From Bacteroidales bacterium (GTDB lineage Bacteria; Bacteroidota; Bacteroidia; Bacteroidales; VadinHA17), in NCBI GenBank assembly GCA_017882245.1, contig JADGPV010000179.1, forward strand, positions 1 to 9,946: DNA of 9,946 nt, given 5' to 3'. Under the pieces are notes generated by a model that saw only the letters and a program-made list of their open reading frames with translations, was not told the DNA's origin and did not search any database. Each line of letters starts with the position of its first letter. Position 1 is the first letter of the stretch. Of the stretch, positions 1 to 6,167 are shown one piece after another. A program made the translations under genes and the position numbers.

Positions 1-656
1 CTGTTGACCGCATCACATATCTGGTAAGCCTGCGGCATCTGTGTCAGATAAAGCCCTGGGTGGTCTTTAAGTGTGTTCAGCGGTTCAATCAGGATTTTGA
101 TGCCCTCAGGCTCAGCAAACTCAGCACAGTATTTCAGGTTGTCAATCACATTCGATCTCTGGTAGTCGGGATGCAGTCTCTCATCATAGCGTCCGGGAAC
201 AACAAGCACCATTTTAAATCCGGTTCGCCGGGCAACTTCTATACCCTCCTGCATCTTTGTCTTCAGGAAGTCACGTACCTCACCCGGGTCACGAACAAAG
301 GATGTCTTTGAGAAATCGGCATAGAGCACCCATGGTCCCATCATCATTCCCAACCTCTGCACTTCACTGGCAATACGTTCCTGCTCATCGGGCGGGCGGC
401 CCGGGAGGCCGTTATCAAAAACCGCTTTGAAACCCTTGTCGTTTATGAATTTAATATTGTCAATCGGGTCATCGCTGCCGCACAGTTCGCTAAACATGCC
501 AATATAAGGTGCATATCCAAGCTTGAAAGGCCTGTCAGCATCAGGCACTGCTGACACAATGTTTCGCCCCCTGAGAAGGGTCGGAGCAGCAAAGAGTGCT
601 GCGCTTGTTGCAGCAGCACCAGTCAGGAAGCTGCGGCGGGATCTCTTCTTTTCCAT
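1..656 (-). CDS. Tat-exported TIM-barrel sugar isomerase/epimerase-like protein (hydroxypyruvate isomerase-like), partial
   Basis: The reading frame is open from an ATG at 656 to the left edge (218 full codons), so the C-terminus is missing. The N-terminus carries a twin-arginine signal (SRRSFL, residues 6-11) followed by an Ala-rich stretch, so the protein is expected in the periplasm. The mature part reads as an AP-endonuclease-2/xylose-isomerase-like TIM barrel: alternating strands and helices, and near residues 188-204 the segment ILIEPLN followed by DHPG, which matches hydroxypyruvate-isomerase-like proteins; E191 would be a metal ligand. The start lies 15 bp after the stop of the upstream Gfo/Idh/MocA gene, with no Shine-Dalgarno sequence, so the two are almost certainly one transcript. 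Pairing of an exported oxidoreductase with an exported isomerase-like barrel fits periplasmic sugar oxidation/elimination pathways of Bacteroidota. The substrate cannot be read from the sequence; lyase or epimerase activity is as likely as true isomerase activity. Confidence 0.88.
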   Translation of the reverse strand, partial: MEKKRSRRSFLTGAAATSAALFAAPTLLRGRNIVSAVPDADRPFKLGYAPYIGMFSELCGSDDPIDNIKFINDKGFKAVFDNGLPGRPPDEQERIASEVQRLGMMMGPWVLYADFSKTSFVRDPGEVRDFLKTKMQEGIEVARRTGFKMVLVVPGRYDERLHPDYQRSNVIDNLKYCAEFAEPEGIKILIEPLNTLKDHPGLYLTQMPQAYQICDAVN

Positions 657-671
657 TAGAGCTTATATTAA

Positions 672-1994
672 TTATTCACCTGGTACCGGCACCGTTTTTG
701 GTACATCGACAGGTCCCATAACATACACTTTCGGCCCAAGTTTCATCTCTGAGTTCATCATCTCATCCCAGGTAACCAGTTTACCGGTATATGCCGAGAC
801 ACGTCCCATCATCCCGGACATAGTGGAAAAAGCCACAAACTCTGCTTCATTGAGCGGCTTGCCGGTACGTATTGAAGTGACAAAATCAATATGCTCCTGG
901 TCATAAGGGCTTATCGCCAGGTCCTCTGTCATCTTTCCTTCTGCATCAAGCTTGTACCCGTCAAATTTCCACAGTTGCTCCCCATTCTTATCCCATACCG
1001 TATTCTGGCAGTTGCTGGTTCCTTTGGTACCCTGTATCCATTCCGATACATTGTTTTCACAGCCGTTTATCTGGCGGCACATGCTGTGAACATGAATGCC
1101 ACCTTCGTAGACGAAGTCAGTGCTGAAATTATCATACTGATCACCCGTCGGACGACGCTGACGTGAGCCGAATGACACTGCCGAGACAGGTCTCTTGCCT
1201 GTGAACCAGTTTATGACATCAATATTATGAACATGCTGCTCAATGATATGATCACCTGAAAGCCATGACCAGTTGACCCAGTCACGAATCATATATTCCA
1301 TCTCTGTCCATGACGGATTGGGCTCGCGATACCATAGCTGACCCTGATTCCAGTAGCAGTTGGCTGAAACAATATTTCCAATCCTTCCCTCCTGTATCTT
1401 ACCCCAGGTGGCTACATAATCATGCTGATGATGTCTCTGAGTGCCGGTCACTAACGAGAGCTCCATCCCCTTTGCCTTCTCTCCCGAAGCGAGTATCCGT
1501 CTTACACCAACGGGGTCAACGGCAACAGGCTTCTCCATGAAGACATGTTTCCCGGCTGACACTGCAGCCTCGACGTGTTCAGCGCGGAATACGGGAGGAG
1601 TTGCGAGCAGTACAATATCAACACCCGATTCAATGACCTTCTGATATGCATCGAAACCGGTGAAACATTTTTCATCCGCTATCTCCACGCCGTCCTTGGC
1701 AAGAGTCTCACGGCAGGAAGCAATTCTGTCAGTGAATACATCACCAAGCGCTGAAATTGTAAGGTTCGGACCTGAGTGTATGAAATTTATCGCAGCTCCT
1801 GTTCCCCTGCCGCCGCAACCTATCAGGCCTGCCTTAAGCAACGGTCCGTCAGGCGCCTTATCGAGCATGACAGGCAGAATTACTTTCGCGTTTGGTTTAC
1901 AAGATGTGATCAGTGAAGGCACGATAATACCTGCTGCGCCGGCAGCTGCTGCCGTGCCCAGAAAGTTTCTTCTTGAAATTGGTGATTTTTTCAT
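672..1994 (-). CDS. Tat-exported Gfo/Idh/MocA family NAD(P)-dependent oxidoreductase, probable lipoprotein
   Basis: 440 residues. Residues 7-12 (SRRNFL) plus an Ala/Gly-rich hydrophobic segment form a Tat signal. It ends in ITSC (residues 29-32), which fits a lipobox with C32 as the lipidated residue, suggesting export with bound cofactor and anchoring in a membrane. The Rossmann domain starts around residue 54 with GLIGCGGRG (nucleotide-binding glycine motif, 57-64). E154-K155-P156 is the conserved EKP motif of the family. The C-terminal substrate domain contains EQHVHNID (252-259), where the family's catalytic acid/base residues lie. Length and layout are normal. It is the first gene of a tight pair with the downstream isomerase-like barrel. 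The nearest weak promoter-like match on the minus strand is TAACTTTA, about 30 bases before the ATG. A GH109-type NAD-dependent glycosidase, which shares this fold and export mode, cannot be excluded; the exact sugar substrate is unknown. Confidence 0.92.
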   Translation of the reverse strand: MKKSPISRRNFLGTAAAAGAAGIIVPSLITSCKPNAKVILPVMLDKAPDGPLLKAGLIGCGGRGTGAAINFIHSGPNLTISALGDVFTDRIASCRETLAKDGVEIADEKCFTGFDAYQKVIESGVDIVLLATPPVFRAEHVEAAVSAGKHVFMEKPVAVDPVGVRRILASGEKAKGMELSLVTGTQRHHQHDYVATWGKIQEGRIGNIVSANCYWNQGQLWYREPNPSWTEMEYMIRDWVNWSWLSGDHIIEQHVHNIDVINWFTGKRPVSAVSFGSRQRRPTGDQYDNFSTDFVYEGGIHVHSMCRQINGCENNVSEWIQGTKGTSNCQNTVWDKNGEQLWKFDGYKLDAEGKMTEDLAISPYDQEHIDFVTSIRTGKPLNEAEFVAFSTMSGMMGRVSAYTGKLVTWDEMMNSEMKLGPKVYVMGPVDVPKTVPVPGE

Positions 1995-2053
1995 GACGGT
2001 TTTGTGTATGAAGTAAAGTTAAAATTTAATGTTATCGGTTGTATGTTAATTTT

Positions 2054-2097
2054 GGTCTGAAGGTCTGATGTCTGAGGGTCTGATTCTTAATTCTTAA
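2054..2097. repeat. Degenerate heptamer tandem repeat at the 3' end of the cytochrome fusion gene
   Basis: Read on the plus strand, units are ggtctga (2054), ggtctga (2062), tgtctga (2069), ggtctga (2077), ttcttaa (2084) and ttcttaa (2091), with single-base spacers before the second and fourth. The last unit covers the stop codon of the minus-strand gene (2094-2096). The period is 7 bp and the copies are imperfect. The rest of the 99-bp gap to the Gfo/Idh/MocA gene is AT-rich and presumably carries that gene's promoter. Confidence 0.7.
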
Positions 2098-3536
2098 TTA
2101 ATTTCCATCAATACTCTAAATCCCACATAAAAGCAATCAGAGTACCACCAGATGCTCTTCGGCATCTGGGGGTCAGTCTTCAGCCAGGCATCAGTGCGTG
2201 TGTGGTCTCGTGCTGCACTTCTGACACCTCCTGCCCCGTCGCGGTACGAACCTCCCCTGATGACATGCTCTGTCGTTCCTTCGTAAATATCAGAACAGAA
2301 CTCGGCGACGTTGCCGCTCATGTTTTTCAATCCCCGCGGGTTGGCTTTCACAGCCTCAGGCTCCTGCGTCTTTGACGGACTATTACCACGATAGATGATG
2401 TAAGTGCTTATGACAGCAGTATCAACCTTGCCTCCGAAAAGTTCTCTCTTTTCAAACTTTGCCGGATCACCCTCAAAAAAGTAAGGTGTCTCTGTTCCTG
2501 CCCTGCATGCATACTCCCACTCGGCCTCATTGGGCAACCGGTAATGCCTGCCTGTCACCTTTGACAGCCACCGGCAATATGTCTCAGCTGCATGATAGCT
2601 CATTGAGATAGCCGGTCTCAGTCCCATGCCCCAGTTCTGGTCAGGCTTGCCGTACGGCGGGGTGGCGCCTGTGATGGCATCAACATCGTCTTTTATTTTA
2701 AGACGTGACCCCTCGGTATCAGTCGACCTTCCTTCAGCGGCTGTCTGCCTGTAGAACTCCATGTACTCATCCCATGTCACCTCCACCTGAGCAATGAAGA
2801 ATGAGTCAACGTTGACCTTACGCTGCATCTCATCACGGTTACGCAACGGTTCGCTCTCCGGACTTCCCATGGTAAAAGTACCTCCCGGTATGGCAATCAT
2901 ATGGAATGAAATTCCTGATCCGGGTATCTGTTCGATAAAATTATTAAACGATGTGACAGTGGCAGGTGATTCAAAAATTGTATCTGTCTGCTTCTGTGCC
3001 AATCCGAATCCCTTATTGCTGCCATGCACATAGTCCTTTATGTAGTGACCTGCATTCAGGTGGCAGCTGATACACTGCAATTCTTCTCCTTTTTCGGTCA
3101 TCTGTTTATAATACAAGTGCGCGTCAGACCCTTCGCGCGTAAGTTTTGCCGGAAAGAGATTCTCATGACATTTTACGCAGGTCGAATTATATACATGTTT
3201 CGAAGCTCTTTCAAGCGTAGAAGCTGCGTCCCAGTCGAACTCTGTTGAATCTTTTATCCAGTTATTCCAGACATCACGTCCTCCCGTTTTGATCTTTTGC
3301 ATGAGATAACCCTGTCCCCTGGGTGGCAGGTGGCATTCGGCACACCCGACATGGTAGCCCGATTCTGTAGTGTAATGAACCCCTTGTTTCCAGCTTGCAG
3401 TTGCCTGCGGATGAACGTGACAGGAGGCACAGTAATCATTCGTTGACGTGGCTTCGACCGCCTTCCCCAATCCGAAGATAATAAACGCTCCGCCAATCAG
3501 TCCGATCAAAAACCAAATCCGGATACCCTTCTTCAC
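2094..3536 (-). CDS. Membrane-anchored tetraheme NapC/NirT-type cytochrome c fused to an FGE-sulfatase-like domain
   Basis: 480 residues with a GTG start at 3536. An in-frame TAA lies a short way upstream with no ATG between, and GTG is followed at once by a Lys-rich start and a transmembrane anchor (residues 6-24). Four heme c motifs follow: CASCH 36-40, CAECH 65-69, CVKCH 120-124 and CISCH 155-159. This is the NapC/NrfH/NirT pattern: an N-terminal anchor with periplasmic hemes that takes electrons from quinol. Residues 211-478 form an FGE-sulfatase (SUMF1/PvdO/EgtB-type) fold, recognised by IPGGTFTMGS (216-225), the RLPNEAEWEYACRAG stretch (333-347), MSGNVAEF (406-413) and a final IRGGSY...GFR (426-474). 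True formylglycine-generating enzymes carry a Cys pair just after GGSY; here that stretch has none, so formylglycine formation is unlikely. The FGE-like half may bind ligands or partners. Whether it serves the neighbouring sugar oxidoreductase is unknown. Confidence 0.9.
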   Translation of the reverse strand: MKKGIRIWFLIGLIGGAFIIFGLGKAVEATSTNDYCASCHVHPQATASWKQGVHYTTESGYHVGCAECHLPPRGQGYLMQKIKTGGRDVWNNWIKDSTEFDWDAASTLERASKHVYNSTCVKCHENLFPAKLTREGSDAHLYYKQMTEKGEELQCISCHLNAGHYIKDYVHGSNKGFGLAQKQTDTIFESPATVTSFNNFIEQIPGSGISFHMIAIPGGTFTMGSPESEPLRNRDEMQRKVNVDSFFIAQVEVTWDEYMEFYRQTAAEGRSTDTEGSRLKIKDDVDAITGATPPYGKPDQNWGMGLRPAISMSYHAAETYCRWLSKVTGRHYRLPNEAEWEYACRAGTETPYFFEGDPAKFEKRELFGGKVDTAVISTYIIYRGNSPSKTQEPEAVKANPRGLKNMSGNVAEFCSDIYEGTTEHVIRGGSYRDGAGGVRSAARDHTRTDAWLKTDPQMPKSIWWYSDCFYVGFRVLMEIN

Positions 3537-3684
3537 ACAACAGAGTTTATGGTGCTCAAGTTAGTAAAAAAATGATTTATACTGACTCATGAGGATTCGT
3601 GAAAGCGCATGCAGCAAACATTAGGATTTATCATTCAAAGAGCTCGGGGCTCACTAGTCCTCCGAAGCTTTAGCGGCGGAGAGC

Positions 3685-4632
3685 TCAAGAACGCTCCCTC
3701 ACCCTTTCGCTCCCTCGCTCCCTCCCATCATTGAACTCACCGAACAACTTCGATTTATTGTACTTCTTGACAATAATACCATACATCAGCGCAGTCCAGA
3801 ATGAGAAGAGGGCGTAGACCAGTGCAGGCTTGACCATCTCATTGTCCCGGATTAGTGCTCCCGCCACAAGGAGAGCCAGCGTAGTGTTCTGGAGGGCGAC
3901 TTCAATTCCCATGGTAAACGCAGAACGAAGTCCGGTTTTACCAGCTTTGCCCATAAGTAAACCGGCTAAAAATCCAGCTGCATTTATCAATAAAGCGTAA
4001 GGAAATATCTGCAATGCCTCCCTGAACGTAATGCCCGAACCGCCTTTTGATTTATCTGCGAAGGTAACCAGCAAATAGACCCCTGCAAATAGAATTAGCA
4101 GGGTGGTCCTGACAGGTTTCTGTATTTTTTCAGCCAGTCTGTTCCACCTGAGCCTCACAAAAACACCTATGGCTGCTGGCAGTAAAGTGATAAAAAATAT
4201 CTGAAGAAACGTCTCCAGAAAAGGCAGTTCAAAGACAGAATGCTTACCGAAATAAATTGTCAGGCCAAGGTTGACAAGCAGGGGAATAGTAAAGAGAGTG
4301 AGTATGCTGTTGATGGTTGTCAGCGCGACGGATAATGCAACATTGCCACGAAAGAATACATTTACTAATCCAGAGGTTGTGCCCCCGGGACAGGCTGCCA
4401 GGATAATAAATCCTGTTTTGATTGCAGGTGGCAGGTCAGTGAAAAAAGTGAAAAGAAAGGCTATTACAGGAAGAAGAATCATCTGTGCAAACAGACCGTA
4501 AAAGAATGCTTTAGGCGAGCGCCATATTTCCCTGAGGTCACCGAGATTTATGGAAAGCCCGACACCAAACATTATTGCAGCCAGTACTCCGCTGACAAGA
4601 AAATCAATAAAGGTGAGTGACATTCCGGACAT
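3685..4632 (-). CDS. Bile acid:sodium symporter (BASS/SBF) family transporter
   Basis: 315 residues with eight or more hydrophobic segments, so an inner-membrane secondary transporter. Family marks are AACPGGTTSGLVNVFF (79-94) followed by RGNVALSVALT (95-105), and EVALQNTTLAL (244-254), where E244, Q248 and N249 correspond to the sodium-binding/substrate-site residues of bacterial ASBT homologues. Substrates of this family are organic anions (bile acids, pantoate, 2-keto acids); which one applies here cannot be read. ATG at 4632 is preferred because a purine-rich AGGAAGGA sits just upstream; an ATG three codons later (4623) is the alternative. The C-terminal 13 residues (GRERGSERVRERS, 303-315) are encoded by an 8-bp tandem repeat and look like an acquired tail rather than part of the fold. 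The start codon abuts a perfect inverted repeat that could control translation. Confidence 0.9.
   Translation of the reverse strand: MSGMSLTFIDFLVSGVLAAIMFGVGLSINLGDLREIWRSPKAFFYGLFAQMILLPVIAFLFTFFTDLPPAIKTGFIILAACPGGTTSGLVNVFFRGNVALSVALTTINSILTLFTIPLLVNLGLTIYFGKHSVFELPFLETFLQIFFITLLPAAIGVFVRLRWNRLAEKIQKPVRTTLLILFAGVYLLVTFADKSKGGSGITFREALQIFPYALLINAAGFLAGLLMGKAGKTGLRSAFTMGIEVALQNTTLALLVAGALIRDNEMVKPALVYALFSFWTALMYGIIVKKYNKSKLFGEFNDGRERGSERVRERS
3692..3723. repeat. 8-bp tandem repeat inside the 3' end of the BASS transporter gene
   Basis: Plus-strand units are cgctccct (3692-3699), cacccttt (3700-3707), cgctccct (3708-3715) and cgctccct (3716-3723). Three are identical and one has diverged. 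The array lies within the reading frame just before the minus-strand stop (3685-3687) and encodes the Arg/Glu/Ser-rich tail of the transporter. Confidence 0.75.
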
Positions 4633-4667
4633 AATTCCTTCCTGCTCTTTCAGTAAAGGAAGGAATT
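4633..4667 (-). promoter_or_regulatory. Perfect 10-bp inverted repeat abutting the transporter start codon, containing the likely ribosome binding site
   Basis: The arms are aattccttcc (4633-4642) and ggaaggaatt (4658-4667), with a 15-base spacer in which TTT (4648-4650) and AAA (4655-4657) can extend the stem across a one-sided bulge. On the minus strand the 3' arm reads GGAAGGAATT directly followed by ATG (4632). The purine-rich Shine-Dalgarno-like sequence would therefore be buried in the hairpin. This suggests translational control (RNA, protein or temperature) of the transporter. A terminator for minus-strand transcription is less likely, because the arm runs straight into coding sequence without a T run. 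The pairing is read directly; the function is inferred. Confidence 0.5.
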
Positions 4668-4699
4668 TTATTTCAATATATTCCCGGTCTACAATTTAA

Positions 4700-4800
4700 A
4701 GCTCTCCCCTTTTTGAGGGAGGACCGACCGTAAAGATCCCGCACAGGGGGATTAGGGAAGAGACAGACTGCAGGGGAGCTCACCTCGTCGGAACGAAGGG
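4700..4800. other. Hairpin-rich intergenic segment between the serpin and transporter genes, possible terminator region
   Basis: Several short inverted repeats crowd here: ctccc/gggag (4704-4708 with 4717-4721), atccc/gggat (4736-4740 with 4748-4752), and cc-tcgt paired with acga-a-gg (4783-4788 with 4793-4799, one bulge). A long-range pairing agctctcccct (4700-4710) with aggggagct (4772-4780, one bulged base) encloses the first two and competes with the first. On the minus strand this region follows the serpin stop, so one of these may terminate serpin transcription; none has a proper T run. It reads like a decayed structured intergenic repeat. No reading frame was supported. Confidence 0.4.
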
Positions 4801-4804
4801 GTCA

Positions 4805-4842
4805 AATCGACAATCGCAAATCGAAAATAGAAAATAGAAAAT
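4805..4842. repeat. Degenerate heptamer tandem repeat at the 3' end of the serpin gene
   Basis: Units on the plus strand are aatcgac (4805), aatcgca (4812), aatcgaa (4819), aatagaa (4826) and aatagaa (4833), then a partial aat (4840-4842) that runs into the minus-strand serpin stop codon (4842-4844). The period is an exact 7 bp throughout, with graded divergence from one end to the other. Confidence 0.75.
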
Positions 4843-6089
4843 TACCTCGGATCCGCCACCTGTCCCATAAACACTATAGTCCCTGTCGTAGTCTCCCTTA
4901 TGAAATATAGGAACGGACGATTAACATTGATAACCATGGTCATTGGCACTGACGTCACACCGATGCCGACAATGGTTGCAGCTGCTGCTTCTGTGCCCTC
5001 CTCATTTGTATCAATGAATGTCTGATGCAGCACAAATGAGATAAACAGATCCTGGTCACTTATATTACTGAAGTCAGCGTTATAAGGATCAAAAGCGATC
5101 TCCATGCCAAGGTTTTTCAGGTCGTCATTCAGCTCCCGCTTATATTCATATTTAAATTTCGGAAGGCTGAGCTCGACCTCGGTGGTTCCGTAGGAGAGAT
5201 CCTGCATCCACTGCGCCCATTTCGTTGAACTGAGCCCTGCAGCAGCCTCAGCGGTTGAGACTCCTTCATCAGGAAGCATGACTACCATTGAATAGTTACC
5301 CTGACCGTAGGGCAGCTCAATAAGTGTTGCATTATCCGTTTCCGTTACGGCAAATTTTTCTTTCTGATACATCATCGGTACTTCCACAGGAGCTCCGGGA
5401 GTGACATAGAATGGTTTATCAAGGGTGTTATCCTTGTCAAACTGGTACCTCCATTTACCATTAAAGTAAACAGCATTGATAAGAAGCATGGCAATGTCAG
5501 GATCTAAAGATTCAAGCATTTTCTGAATCTTGGCATGGGTCTTATCGCTTATCCATCCGTTCACCTCATCGACTGCTCCAGGATCCAGCACATCAATGTT
5601 CCTGGCTTCTGCCAGGTAATAGGTCTCAAGAGCCGTCATGAATGTCTGTTTCACAGTCAGTTTTTTATCAACCCAGACTGAGTTTGCTATCTCCAACACC
5701 ACCCTTGAATCCACCGGAACCATATCTTTCATAAGTTTCAGATATGTATCATTGATTTCTTCAATCGTCTCAGAGTCGTAGCGAAGGCCTGATTTCATGG
5801 CTTCGAAGGTCTCGCCTGCAGCACCGTTAAGCGTCATCGACAGGGCGCTTGTGATACTGAAAGGAGATATCATAATATTCTCAGCTCCCTGTTTTTCCGT
5901 AATAATCGGCACAAAGAGATCGAATGCAAATTTGTTTGCAGAATCGACCACCTCTTTCTGTTTGAGCGTCAGCTCTATCGGTATAGGATCACCCGGAAGG
6001 GTGTTATCCTTTGTTTTATCACATGCTGTCAAAATTCCGGAAATGCCCGCAATCATAATGAATGCAGGGCCAATCAATGATTTTTTCAT
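4842..6089 (-). CDS. Inhibitory-type serpin, lipoprotein
   Basis: 415 residues from the ATG at 6089. A longer frame starts at 6125, but the 6089 start gives a clean lipoprotein signal (Lys-Lys, hydrophobic stretch, LTAC with C23 as the lipidated Cys). Serpin signatures are NAVYFNGKW in the middle, LPKFKYEY further on, and NRPFLYFI with FMGQVADP at the C-terminus. The reactive-centre hinge is the canonical inhibitory form EEGTEAAAAT (363-372; small residues P12-P9). By spacing from the hinge, P1-P1' is T379-S380 within GIGVTSV, which predicts action on elastase-like or broad-specificity proteases. Tannerella miropin, a serpin lipoprotein of the same phylum, is also reported to use a Thr at P1. 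The likely role is to protect the cell surface or periplasm from foreign or self proteases by trapping them covalently. It stands alone, divergent from the ThiF-like gene. Exact P1 use is inferred. Confidence 0.93.
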   Translation of the reverse strand: MKKSLIGPAFIMIAGISGILTACDKTKDNTLPGDPIPIELTLKQKEVVDSANKFAFDLFVPIITEKQGAENIMISPFSITSALSMTLNGAAGETFEAMKSGLRYDSETIEEINDTYLKLMKDMVPVDSRVVLEIANSVWVDKKLTVKQTFMTALETYYLAEARNIDVLDPGAVDEVNGWISDKTHAKIQKMLESLDPDIAMLLINAVYFNGKWRYQFDKDNTLDKPFYVTPGAPVEVPMMYQKEKFAVTETDNATLIELPYGQGNYSMVVMLPDEGVSTAEAAAGLSSTKWAQWMQDLSYGTTEVELSLPKFKYEYKRELNDDLKNLGMEIAFDPYNADFSNISDQDLFISFVLHQTFIDTNEEGTEAAAATIVGIGVTSVPMTMVINVNRPFLYFIRETTTGTIVFMGQVADPR

Positions 6090-6167
6090 GACCTTACTGG
6101 TTAGGATGATAATAAAACGGCACAAAAACCATACCGCAATTTAATTTTTAATACTTTTAAGTGGAAA

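Noticed and set aside
3586..3593. Eight-base palindrome ctcatgag upstream of the cytochrome fusion gene
   Set aside because: Short palindromes of this size are expected by chance and no promoter boxes sit around it.
3659..3682. ctccg/cggag inverted repeat as a terminator after the transporter gene
   Set aside because: Five base pairs with a 12-base loop and no T run is too weak to call; noted only as a possible relative of the structured gap at 4700-4800.
6090..6125. Longer serpin start at 6125
   Set aside because: It would place 12 residues ahead of a textbook lipoprotein signal that begins at 6089.
5797..6144. Open frame on the strand opposite the serpin 5' half
   Set aside because: It is antisense to a clear serpin with lipobox and family motifs and has no recognisable protein features; the same holds for the other long antisense frames over the peptidase, oxidoreductase and cytochrome genes.
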